Assembly (NCBI GenBank): GCA_910588875.1
Contig: CAJURT010000040.1
Location: 1-30,613, forward strand
From: an uncultured Lachnospiraceae bacterium
Lineage (GTDB): Bacteria > Bacillota > Clostridia > Lachnospirales > Lachnospiraceae
Reading direction: 5' to 3'
Length of the DNA stretch: 30,613 nt
The translations under genes and the position numbers were made by a program. Of the stretch, positions 7,193 through 14,251 are shown piece by piece (within the stretch, counting starts at the first letter, position 1; the number at the start of each line of letters is the position of its first letter). Under the pieces are notes generated by a model. The model was not told the origin of the DNA. It saw only the letters and a list, made by a program, of their open reading frames with translations, and did no database searches.

Positions 7193-8845
7193 ATGAGAAA
7201 GGCAGACAGAGCGGGGGTTTTTTTTGCCACCGTGGCCATGGTTATCCTTTTTGCCGGGCCGGTGCATGCGAAGGAGAAAACAGTGCCGGAAGGCTTTTTT
7301 GTCGGGGAAGTCGGCCTGGGCGGGATGACGCAGGAAGAGGCGAGGGATGCGGTTGCTGCTGAGGTAAAACGCCTGGAAGGAAGAAAGGTGGTTTTGGAGA
7401 TTGCCGGGCAGGAGGCATCCACGGAAGCCGGGAAGCTGGGCCTGTCCTGGGGAAATAAGGAGGCTGTGGAGGAAGCCATGGCAGAAGTGTCTGCCGGGAA
7501 CCTGGTGCAGCAATATATGAGCCGTAAGGATGTGGAGAAGAATCCGGTGCACATCCCTCTGGAGACCGTGGTTGATGAGGGAAAGATGGAGGCTTTCGCC
7601 AGGGCACAGGCAGAAGGCCTGGTGGCGGAGCCGCAGAATGCGTCAATTATCCGGGAGGAAGGGACATTTAGGATTACCCCGGGAGTGTCTGGGAAGGTAT
7701 TGGACGTAGGAGCGACAAAAGCGGCGCTGGATCAGGCCCTTATAGACAGTGCCGGGGATGAAGTCAGGGTAGCTGCCGTGATTGCCGAACGGGAACCGGA
7801 CATCGTGGAGGAAGATTTAGCCTCCATTCAGGATGTGTTGGGTACCTTCACGACGGATTTCAGCAGCAGCGGTGCATCCCGTTCGGGAAACCTTGCCAAT
7901 GGCGCGGCTAAGATCAACGGCCATGTGCTGTTCCCGGGGGAGACCCTGTCCGGCTATGAATGCATGCATCCTTTCACGACAGCCAACGGTTATTTTACGG
8001 CAGCGGCCTATGAGGGAGGCCGGGTTGTGGACAGTATCGGCGGAGGGGTGTGCCAGATCGCAACCACCCTTTATAACGCGGCATTGCAGGCAGAATTGGA
8101 GATCACCCAGCGGCAGAACCACTCCATGATTGTGGGCTATGTGAAGCCATCCATGGATGCGGCGATTGCCGGTACGGTGAAGGATATCAAGATTACCAAT
8201 AATTACAGCACCCCGATTTATGTGGAAGGGTATACGAAGGACCGCAAACTCACTTTTACCATATACGGGAAGGAGACGCGCCCGGCAAACCGCAGGGTGG
8301 AGTATGTATCGGAAACCTTAAGTTCTTTTAGTGCCGGGGCGCCGACAGAACAGTTGGATCCCTCCATGGCCCCGGGGGCAAGGCGCCAGGTACAGTCAGC
8401 CCACCGGGGGGTGAAATCCAGGCTCTGGAAGGTAGTAACGGTAGATGGCGTGGAGACGGAGAGGACGTTGCTGCATACGGATACTTATAATGCATCAAAG
8501 GCAATTGTGCTGGTAGGGCCTCCGGTGGCGCCTCCGGCACCGGCGGCTGTCCCGGAACAGCCGTCAGCGGCTCCCACCCAGCCAAGTGAAGGGCAGATGC
8601 CCGGCCAGCAGGAAGGAACCCAGCCATCCGCGGCAGAGGGGCCGGAGAAAGGGCCCGGAGTGCCGGTGCCGGGAACTGCGGAAGCCGACCGGCAGGCGGT
8701 CCCGGAGGAGACATCCGCGCCGGTACAGGCAGAGGCGCCATCCCCGGCGGAGACATCCGCACCGGTACAGGCAGAGACCTCTTCCCCGGCCGGTACATCC
8801 GCGCCGGTGACCGAGGGGAATGGGACGCCAGAGACGGGGATGTAG
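7193..8845 (+). CDS. VanW-family exported protein with peptidoglycan-binding-like domain
   Basis: A 550-residue protein. Residues 1-26 form a signal peptide or membrane anchor ending in VHA. Residues about 35-190 resemble the YoaR-type putative peptidoglycan-binding domain (two half repeats, VGEVGLGGMTQEEA and ITPGVSGKVLDVGATK). Residues about 205-370 are the VanW domain, with VLFPGETLSGYE, VDSIGGGVCQIATTLYNAAL and the QNHS motif. The last 120 residues are Pro/Ala/Thr-rich, including a 14-residue repeat starting ETSAPVQAE, probably a wall-spanning or disordered tail. I use the ATG at 7193 behind AAAGGAAAGGGA. VanW occurs in some glycopeptide-resistance clusters, but most VanW proteins, like this one, stand alone with an unknown cell-envelope role. 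Confidence 0.92.
   Translation: MRKADRAGVFFATVAMVILFAGPVHAKEKTVPEGFFVGEVGLGGMTQEEARDAVAAEVKRLEGRKVVLEIAGQEASTEAGKLGLSWGNKEAVEEAMAEVSAGNLVQQYMSRKDVEKNPVHIPLETVVDEGKMEAFARAQAEGLVAEPQNASIIREEGTFRITPGVSGKVLDVGATKAALDQALIDSAGDEVRVAAVIAEREPDIVEEDLASIQDVLGTFTTDFSSSGASRSGNLANGAAKINGHVLFPGETLSGYECMHPFTTANGYFTAAAYEGGRVVDSIGGGVCQIATTLYNAALQAELEITQRQNHSMIVGYVKPSMDAAIAGTVKDIKITNNYSTPIYVEGYTKDRKLTFTIYGKETRPANRRVEYVSETLSSFSAGAPTEQLDPSMAPGARRQVQSAHRGVKSRLWKVVTVDGVETERTLLHTDTYNASKAIVLVGPPVAPPAPAAVPEQPSAAPTQPSEGQMPGQQEGTQPSAAEGPEKGPGVPVPGTAEADRQAVPEETSAPVQAEAPSPAETSAPVQAETSSPAGTSAPVTEGNGTPETGM
8708..8815 (+). repeat. 42-nt tandem repeat encoding ETSAPVQAE-type units
   Basis: Units start at 8708, 8750 and 8792, exactly 42 nt apart, each coding for a 14-residue Pro/Ala/Thr-rich unit (E/G-TSAPV...). 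The third copy is diverged and shortened. It lies inside the C-terminal tail of the VanW-family gene and could vary in copy number between strains. Confidence 0.8.
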
Positions 8846-8851
8846 AGGGGT

Positions 8852-9517
8852 ATGGAAAAAAGAAAACCTCACGGTTTGATGAAGGCAGGACAAGACCTGG
8901 TAGTGGCTGGTTATGCCGGTCTTGCAGGGACAAGGATACTGATCGGGGCAAAACGGCAGGAACTGGAAAAACGTTTTGCAGCTTCGTATTTGGAACGGGT
9001 TTTCCGGGAATGTGAAGCCGGTATTTGCCGGCTTGGGGAAAAAGAAATCAGAGCCAGAGCCGCAGAATGGGAGCCTGCAGGAGAGGGAGGCATTCTGGCG
9101 GCTCTTTGGAATCTTCCGGAGGCATACCGGGCAGGGACAGAGTTTTCGCTGCGAAGGATTCCCCTCCGGCAGGGAACCATCGAAATCTGTGAATATTTTG
9201 GGCTGAACCCATACCGGTTATATAGCGCAGGGTGCTGGCTGCTGGTGTCAGAGAATGGCGGCAGGCTTGTAAGCCATCTGGCAGGGCAGGGGATCTGTGC
9301 CGGAGTGGTGGGAAGCGTTACCGAAGGGATTGCGCGGGTGGTTATAAACGGCGGGGAGCGGGGCTTCCTCAACCGCCCGCAGCCGGATGAACTGGAACAA
9401 GTGGTTCCTGATTGGAAGAAGGAGGCAATGAATTATGAGAGAGAAGATTTTGGCAGTGATAGAAAAGAACAGCAGGATAGATATCCGGGATCTGGCAATT
9501 CTGCTGGGGGAGAATGA
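8852..9517 (+). CDS. Stand-alone AIR-synthase-like C-terminal domain protein
   Basis: A 221-residue protein resembling only the C-terminal half of AIR synthase / HypE-like proteins of Lachnospiraceae: GQDLVVAGYAGLAGTRIL, GEGGILAALWNL, IPLRQGTIEICEYFGLNPYRLYSAG, VINGGERGFL. The N-terminal ATP-binding domain is absent, and the VanW gene ends only 6 nt upstream, so it is not hidden in another frame. The family motif HDVTEGG reads EPAGEGG, losing conserved polar residues, which suggests a non-catalytic or specialised role. The last 27 codons overlap the next gene in another frame, beyond where the homology seems to end. Neighbours are an Lrp/AsnC regulator and an aminotransferase, suggesting a link with amino-acid sensing. 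Family call fairly sure; function unknown. Confidence 0.75.
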   Translation: MEKRKPHGLMKAGQDLVVAGYAGLAGTRILIGAKRQELEKRFAASYLERVFRECEAGICRLGEKEIRARAAEWEPAGEGGILAALWNLPEAYRAGTEFSLRRIPLRQGTIEICEYFGLNPYRLYSAGCWLLVSENGGRLVSHLAGQGICAGVVGSVTEGIARVVINGGERGFLNRPQPDELEQVVPDWKKEAMNYEREDFGSDRKEQQDRYPGSGNSAGGE

Positions 9518-9917
9518 GGCGGCAGTGGCAAACGAGATTGCCGAGATGGAAAAGGAGCATATTATCTGCGGATACCATACGTTGATCAACTGGGAAAATA
9601 CCAGTGATGAAAAGGTGGTGGCGCTGATTGAAGTGCGGGTCACCCCCCAGAGAGGGATGGGATTTGACAAGCTTGCGGAGCGCATTTACCAGTACAGCGA
9701 AGTCACAGCAGTGTATTTGATGTCCGGAGCCTATGATTTTACCGTGATCCTGGAGGGGAAAACCATGCGCCAGGTGGCACAGTTTGTCTCTGATAAGCTG
9801 GCGCCGCTGGATTCCGTGCTCAGCACGGCCACACATTTTGTACTGAAAAAATATAAGGATCACGGCACGGTTCTCTGTGACGAGGTTCAGGATGAAAGGA
9901 TGTTGATTACGCCGTGA
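9435..9917 (+). CDS. Lrp/AsnC-family transcriptional regulator
   Basis: A 160-residue DNA-binding regulator. Residues about 1-50 form the winged helix-turn-helix (IEKNSRIDIRDLAILLGENEAAVANEIAEME). Residues about 62-140 form the RAM effector-binding/oligomerisation domain (VVALIEVRVTP, VTAVYLMSGAYDFTVILEG). Such proteins sense amino acids and control amino-acid metabolism. The ATG lies inside the 3' end of the previous gene (83-nt overlap) and is preceded by AGAAGGAGGC. The stop overlaps the GTG start of the downstream aminotransferase by 4 nt (GTGA), which implies translational coupling and makes that gene a likely functional partner or target. Confidence 0.93.
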   Translation: MREKILAVIEKNSRIDIRDLAILLGENEAAVANEIAEMEKEHIICGYHTLINWENTSDEKVVALIEVRVTPQRGMGFDKLAERIYQYSEVTAVYLMSGAYDFTVILEGKTMRQVAQFVSDKLAPLDSVLSTATHFVLKKYKDHGTVLCDEVQDERMLITP

Positions 9918-11083
9918 GAGATCCGTTGTCAAAGAAAATTGTGACGATCCCGCCATCGGGGATCCGTAAATTTTTTGATATTGTAAGTGAGATGAAGGAT
10001 GCGATCTCCCTTGGTGTGGGCGAGCCGGATTTTGATACGCCCTGGCATATCCGGGAGGAGGGCATTTATTCCCTGGAAAGAGGCCGCACTTTTTATACGG
10101 CTAATGCAGGGCTGCGGGATTTGCGGGTGGAGATACATAATTACCTGGAACGCAGATGCGGGATAAGCTATGACCCGGACAAGGAGATCCTGGTGACGGT
10201 AGGGGGGAGTGAGGCCATTGATATTGCCATGCGTGCCATGCTGGATCCCGGGGATGAGGTATTGGTTCCCCAGCCCAGTTTTGTCTCCTATGTGCCCTGT
10301 GCGGTGCTGGCAGGAGGCGTGGCAGTGCCTGTCGAACTGGAGGAAAAAGATGAGTTCCGCCTGACGGCAGAGAAGCTAAAGGAGAAGATTACCCCCAGGA
10401 CAAAGATCCTGGTGCTGCCTTTCCCCGGGAATCCGACGGGGGCGGTCATGCGGAGGGAGCATCTGGAAGAGATCGCAAAGGTTGTGGAGGAGAATGACCT
10501 GTTTGTGCTTTCGGATGAGATCTATGGGGAACTGACATACGGGGAGGAGCATGTGTCCTTTGCTTCTATGCCAGGGATGAAGGAACGCACGGTGCTGATC
10601 AATGGTTTTTCCAAGGCCTTTGCCATGACCGGGTGGCGGCTGGGCTATGCCTGTGCGCCGCAGGAGATTTTAAAACAGATGCTGAAGATCCATCAGTTTG
10701 CAATTATGTGTGCGCCTACCACCAGCCAGTATGCAGCGGTGGATGCCATGAGAAACAGTGATGAGGATGTGCAGCATATGCGGGAGTCCTATGACCAACG
10801 GCGGCGGTACCTGCTCCATGCTTTTGAGGAAATGGGGCTGCAGTGCTTTGAACCCCAGGGGGCATTTTATGCCTTCCCCAGCATTAAACGCTTTGGGATG
10901 ACTTCCGATGAGTTTGCAAACCGGCTGCTGCAGGAGGAAAAGGTAGCGGTGGTGCCGGGGACAGCCTTTGGGGACAGCGGAGAAGGGTATTTGAGGATAT
11001 CCTATGCCTATTCCTTAAAGAGCCTGAAAGAAGCCCTTGGGCGGATCAGGCGGTTTGTAGAGCGGTTGGACGGGAAATCCTGA
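9914..11083 (+). CDS. PLP-dependent class I/II aminotransferase
   Basis: A 389-residue fold-type I aminotransferase. It has LGVGEPDFDTP at the N-terminus, TVGGSEAIDIAMRA for the cofactor phosphate region, PGNPTGAVM, SDEIYGELTYG with the PLP-contacting Asp/Tyr, and the Schiff-base Lys234 in NGFSKAFAMTGWRLGY. Near the C-terminus GEGYLRISYAYS carries the carboxylate-binding Arg. The overall pattern is that of aspartate/aromatic aminotransferases; the exact amino donor cannot be read off. It starts with GTG overlapping the stop of the Lrp/AsnC gene, so regulator and enzyme are co-translated. trmL begins 14 nt after its stop. Confidence 0.93.
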   Translation: MRDPLSKKIVTIPPSGIRKFFDIVSEMKDAISLGVGEPDFDTPWHIREEGIYSLERGRTFYTANAGLRDLRVEIHNYLERRCGISYDPDKEILVTVGGSEAIDIAMRAMLDPGDEVLVPQPSFVSYVPCAVLAGGVAVPVELEEKDEFRLTAEKLKEKITPRTKILVLPFPGNPTGAVMRREHLEEIAKVVEENDLFVLSDEIYGELTYGEEHVSFASMPGMKERTVLINGFSKAFAMTGWRLGYACAPQEILKQMLKIHQFAIMCAPTTSQYAAVDAMRNSDEDVQHMRESYDQRRRYLLHAFEEMGLQCFEPQGAFYAFPSIKRFGMTSDEFANRLLQEEKVAVVPGTAFGDSGEGYLRISYAYSLKSLKEALGRIRRFVERLDGKS

Positions 11084-11097
11084 CAGAGGGCAATAAG

Positions 11098-11586
11098 ATG
11101 AACATTGTGTTATATGAACCGGAAATGCCCCTGAATACGGGGAATATCGGGCGTACCTGTGTGGCGACCAATACCCGCCTGCATCTGATCGGGCCCCTGG
11201 GGTTTAAGCTGAATGAAAAGGCAATCCGGCGGGCCGGGCTGGATTATTGGGATAAGCTGGATGTGACAGTTTACTGTGATTTCCAGGAGTTCCTGGACAA
11301 AAATCCTGGCGCGAAGATTTATATGGCAACGACCAAGGCAAAAAAGCCATATACGGATGCTGCTTATGAGCCGGACTGCTACCTGATGTTTGGCAAGGAA
11401 AGTGCCGGGATCCCGGAGGAGATTTTAGTAAAAAACTGGGAAAACTGTGTGAGGATCCCCATGTGGGGAGATATCCGTTCCCTGAACCTGGCCAATTCCG
11501 TGGCAGTTGTGCTGTATGAGGCGCTGCGGCAGAACGGGTTTGAGAAGATGAGGATGGAGGGGGAACTGCACCATTACAGTATTTGA
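11098..11586 (+). CDS. trmL: tRNA (cytidine/uridine-34-2'-O)-methyltransferase TrmL
   Basis: A 162-residue SPOUT-class methyltransferase that adds a 2'-O-methyl group at the wobble base of certain tRNA-Leu species using S-adenosylmethionine. Family signatures are present: NIVLYEPEMPLNTGNIGRTCVATN at the N-terminus (including the catalytic Arg of NIGRTC), LMFGKESAGIPEEIL, and IPMWGDIRSLNLANSVAVVLYE forming the knotted SAM site. Its length is typical. It is the last gene of the ten-gene run and is followed 24 nt later by a strong terminator. Confidence 0.95.
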   Translation: MNIVLYEPEMPLNTGNIGRTCVATNTRLHLIGPLGFKLNEKAIRRAGLDYWDKLDVTVYCDFQEFLDKNPGAKIYMATTKAKKPYTDAAYEPDCYLMFGKESAGIPEEILVKNWENCVRIPMWGDIRSLNLANSVAVVLYEALRQNGFEKMRMEGELHHYSI

Positions 11587-11610
11587 TAAGGAAAGGGAAC
11601 CATAGAGAGG

Positions 11611-11643
11611 CGCCTGCCGCATTATCGCGGCAGGCGTCTTTTT
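11611..11643 (+). terminator. Intrinsic terminator after trmL
   Basis: CGCCTGCCGC (11611-11620) and GCGGCAGGCG (11627-11636) form a 10-bp stem with a 6-nt loop, followed by TCTTTTT. The U tract lies on the plus side and overlaps the end of the convergent reductase gene; on the minus strand there is no U tract. Confidence 0.88.
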
Positions 11644-12679
11644 AAAAGTTTGTTGCAGTCATTTCTTTTCCGGCCAGCACCTCTTCGTAATCCTTTAAAT
11701 TCCTTTCTAAAAGTTCCGGCGTGTTCAGCCCATAAGGGCACTTGCCGACGCACTGCCCGCAGTGGAGGCATTCTTTGATTTTCATCATCTTTTCCTGGCC
11801 TTCCGGGGCAAGATGGGAATCCGAAGGAGAGCGGCGGAGCAGCAGAGACATTCGGGCACAGGTGTTGATCTCGATACCTGCCGGGCAGGGCATACAATAG
11901 CCACAGCCCCGGCAGAAGCTGCCGCAAAGCTGCTCTCTGTCCCGGGCAATCAAGGAACGGATCTCCTCTGTCATTACAGGCGGGTTCTCTATGTAGCTTA
12001 AAAATTCATCCAGTTCCTGTTCTCTTTGGATACCCCAGATGGGGAGCACGTCAGGATATTGGGCGGCAAAGGCGTAGGCGGCGGCTGAGTTGGTGATCAG
12101 CCCGCCGGACAGGGACTTCATAGCGATAAAGCCCATGTTATGCTCCCGGCAGCCCCGCACCAGGGATTCCTCCGGTTCACCGGAGAGATAGCAGAAGGGG
12201 AACTGAAGGGTATCATAAAGGCCGCAGGCAATGGCCTCCTGCGCCACAGAGAGCCGGTGGTTTGTAATGCCGATAAAGCGGATTTTGCCTTGTGCTTTTG
12301 CCTCGGATGCAGCTTCATAAAGCCCGCTTCCGTCGCCGGGCTTCGGGCAGAAGGATGGGTTGTGGAACTGATAGATATCAATGTAGCTTGTCTTCAGGAG
12401 AGAGAGGCTTGTGTCCAAGTCCTTCCAGAAGGCATCTGCATTGTCTGCGGCTGTCTTGGTGGCAATATAAATATGGCTGCGGACATCGCTTAAGGCATAG
12501 CCCAGTTTTTCTTCGCTGTCTGTATAGGCACGGGCTGTGTCGAAAAAGGTGATGCCGCCGTCATAAGCTTTTCGGAGAAGCTTTGCAGCATCCTCTTTGG
12601 GAATCCTCTGGACCGGAAGGGCGCCGAAGCCATTGCGGTCAGTGACGATGCCAGTTCTGCCTAAGGTAATCTTTGCCAT
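11642..12679 (-). CDS. Aldo/keto reductase with C-terminal 4Fe-4S ferredoxin domain
   Basis: A 345-residue reductase. The aldo/keto reductase barrel fills residues about 1-255, with the catalytic tetrad visible as Asp47 and Tyr52 (FFDTARAY), Lys75 (IATKTA) and His106 (YQFHNPS). A C-terminal extension carries two cysteine clusters, CxxxCxxCxxCxxCP (CGSFCRGCGYCMPCP) and CxxCxxCxxxCP (CLHCGQCVGKCP), for iron-sulfur clusters. This fusion is common in anaerobes and suggests electron exchange with ferredoxin in addition to NAD(P)H. The ribosome site AAGGAGGA precedes the ATG. The GH5 gene lies 129 nt upstream on the same strand. Substrate unknown. Confidence 0.92.
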   Translation of the reverse strand: MAKITLGRTGIVTDRNGFGALPVQRIPKEDAAKLLRKAYDGGITFFDTARAYTDSEEKLGYALSDVRSHIYIATKTAADNADAFWKDLDTSLSLLKTSYIDIYQFHNPSFCPKPGDGSGLYEAASEAKAQGKIRFIGITNHRLSVAQEAIACGLYDTLQFPFCYLSGEPEESLVRGCREHNMGFIAMKSLSGGLITNSAAAYAFAAQYPDVLPIWGIQREQELDEFLSYIENPPVMTEEIRSLIARDREQLCGSFCRGCGYCMPCPAGIEINTCARMSLLLRRSPSDSHLAPEGQEKMMKIKECLHCGQCVGKCPYGLNTPELLERNLKDYEEVLAGKEMTATNF

Positions 12680-12808
12680 AGGGAAATCCTCCTTGTTGTA
12701 TGTCGTTTTTTATAGATTATCATATTTGCCGGGGTTCTACAAGCAGGCATAATTTCCTAATGCTGGTTTGTGCCTGAAGAACCCGGGTTTTGACGCATTG
12801 TCGGGGAA

Positions 12809-13837
12809 TCAGGGATGTGAGCGGAAGTACTGGGAAATCCACTTCCCCGATTCGCTTAATTCTTCCTGGCTCCATCCGGCCACTTTGCTGCAGCCGGGGG
12901 AGATCACACTGCTGGATTCGGCTTTGTTTGCAAGGTTCCAGCAGCAATAGCTGATTTGGTGGCTGTCCAGCAGCCGGAGCCATTGGGCGGCCTGGCTGAA
13001 ATCATTGCTGCCGCTGCCGGAGGCATCGCAGGTGCCGAATTCACTGACAAACACCGGGAGTCCCTGGGCAGTGCAGTCTTCCAGGCGCTGGCGGAGCCAG
13101 TCCCCATGGGTTGCGGCATAAAAATGCAGTGCATACAAAATGTTGCCGTATTCCAGCAAAGATGCAGCAGCCTGATCAATATCCTGGCTCCAGGTAGGAG
13201 TGCCCACAATGATGATAGCATCACTGTCATTGGCCCGGATCACCGGGATCACTTCACGGGCATAGTTTTTGACGGAGTCCCAGGTGGCATAGGAGTTTGG
13301 TTCGTTACAAATCTCATACAGCACATTTTGATGGTCTTTATAAAGGGCGGACATTTCCCGGAAAAATTCCAGGGCATCCTCTTTATGGACATTGGGGTCC
13401 TTGTCATTTAAGACATGCCAGTCAATAATGGCATACATACCCAGTTCCGTGGCATAGTCAACCCCCCTTTGAACCAGGGCTTTGAGTTCCTGCTGGTTTC
13501 CGCCGTTGCTGTAGCCAAGGTATTCGTCTGTATACAAAGCCAGGCGGATACAGTTGGTGTTCCAGTCATCCCGCAGGGTTTGGAAAGTTTCCAGAGTGAT
13601 ATACTGAGGGAACCAGGCGATGCCATGGGTGGACATGCCGCGCAGCTGGAAGGGCTCCCCATGGCAATCCTCCAGGCGGGAGCCGTTAACGCGGAGCGTT
13701 CCATGGGCATCCAGAGGAGATGCGGGTGCAGCAGGGGAGGCAAAGGCTATGGGGGGAGCGGCGGCCGGAATGTTCACGGCCAGAAGGGCAGCAGATAAAA
13801 GGACGGCAGCGAAATGACGGTGTTTTTTGCTATTCAT
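12809..13837 (-). CDS. Secreted glycoside hydrolase family 5 (endoglucanase-like)
   Basis: A 342-residue secreted enzyme. A signal peptide (about 1-34, ending AFA) and a Pro/Ala-rich linker precede the catalytic barrel. The N-terminal LRVNGSRLEDCHGEPFQLRGMSTHG, the acid/base Glu179 in YEICNEPN and the nucleophile Glu266 in FVSEFGT are the signatures of GH5 (subfamily 2-like) cellulases, which cut beta-1,4-glucans by a retaining mechanism. DWHVLND also fits. No carbohydrate-binding or dockerin module is present, so this is a simple free enzyme. The ATG follows AGGAGGAATTATTC. A strong SigA-type promoter and a structured leader of about 180 nt lie upstream, suggesting RNA-level control. Confidence 0.93.
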   Translation of the reverse strand: MNSKKHRHFAAVLLSAALLAVNIPAAAPPIAFASPAAPASPLDAHGTLRVNGSRLEDCHGEPFQLRGMSTHGIAWFPQYITLETFQTLRDDWNTNCIRLALYTDEYLGYSNGGNQQELKALVQRGVDYATELGMYAIIDWHVLNDKDPNVHKEDALEFFREMSALYKDHQNVLYEICNEPNSYATWDSVKNYAREVIPVIRANDSDAIIIVGTPTWSQDIDQAAASLLEYGNILYALHFYAATHGDWLRQRLEDCTAQGLPVFVSEFGTCDASGSGSNDFSQAAQWLRLLDSHQISYCCWNLANKAESSSVISPGCSKVAGWSQEELSESGKWISQYFRSHP

Positions 13838-14018
13838 GAATAATTCCTCCTGAAGATTTTACCATAATAGTTTTGGGTATGGGATAAAAAGAAAGAACTG
13901 CTTTTCCCCCATAGAAAGCAGTCCCTCCGGTCACGATCAAAAACCGTTACACTATAAAGCTTTGCTTGGTATCCCCATACCAAATATGAATGTAATCGGC
14001 ACGGTGTGCGTCTTACTG
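13838..14018 (-). promoter_or_regulatory. Structured 5' leader RNA of the GH5 gene, candidate riboswitch-like element
   Basis: The leader of about 180 nt contains a 7-bp hairpin with a GGGG loop (13966-13983), a distal helix (CCG-TTAC near 14000 with GTAACGG near 13950), the motif AAGCAAAGCTTTATAGTG reminiscent of part of the c-di-GMP-I (GEMM) aptamer, and a terminator-like hairpin (13897-13922) followed by TTCTTTCTTTTT. It ends at the AGGAGG of the GH5 gene. The canonical GEMM 5' half (GGCAAACC) is missing, so the class is left open. Confidence 0.45.
13884..13922 (-). terminator. Possible attenuator hairpin in the GH5 leader
   Basis: On the minus strand ACTGCTTT (13922-13915) and AAAGCAGT (13904-13897) form an 8-bp stem with a 10-nt loop, followed by a U-rich, interrupted TTCTTTCTTTTT. 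It sits between the promoter and the GH5 start codon, the place expected for an attenuator. Confidence 0.5.
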
Positions 14019-14024
14019 ATATAG

Positions 14025-14053
14025 AATATACCATTTTTTGCGGGAATAGTCAA
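14025..14053 (-). promoter_or_regulatory. SigA-type promoter of the GH5 gene
   Basis: Read on the minus strand, TTGACT (14053-14048) and TATATT (14030-14025) are separated by exactly 17 nt. Transcription would start near 14018, about 180 nt before the start codon. Confidence 0.78.
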
Positions 14054-14179
14054 TAAATTTTGTGCAAAAAATACATTAAAAATACAAAAGGCGAGAGAAT
14101 TCCTTGTTAAAAAATGCTTTTATTCCCCAAAAGCTTTTGGCGCCGGGGATTCTTCTGGCTGACGGGGCAAAAGGCGGCC

Positions 14180-14209
14180 GGATAGATTTTGGCAAAACCG
14201 CGCATACTG
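14180..14209 (+). promoter_or_regulatory. Possible sporulation (SigG-like) promoter of the spoVAF-like gene
   Basis: GGATA (14180-14184) and CATACTG (14203-14209) are 18 nt apart. They resemble the forespore SigG consensus (GMATR, 17-18 nt, CATNHTA) with one mismatch in each box. The downstream gene is of a kind controlled by SigG in Bacillus. No good SigA promoter is visible in the same stretch. Confidence 0.35.
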
Positions 14210-14251
14210 ACTTAACAATAGTAAAAGGATGAATGACGCGGAGGGAATGGC

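Noticed and set aside
7193..8845. Glycopeptide-resistance locus suggested by the VanW domain
   Set aside because: No vanH, ligase, vanX or van two-component genes nearby; VanW alone is common in susceptible Clostridia.
8328..8951. 207-codon open frame on the minus strand
   Set aside because: Antisense to the repetitive Pro/Ala-rich tail of the VanW-family gene; low complexity caused by the repeats.
13838..14018. Firm assignment of the GH5 leader as a c-di-GMP-I riboswitch
   Set aside because: Only a GCAAAGC-type stretch matches; the GGCAAACC half, the GNRA-capped P2 and the closing helix are not there.
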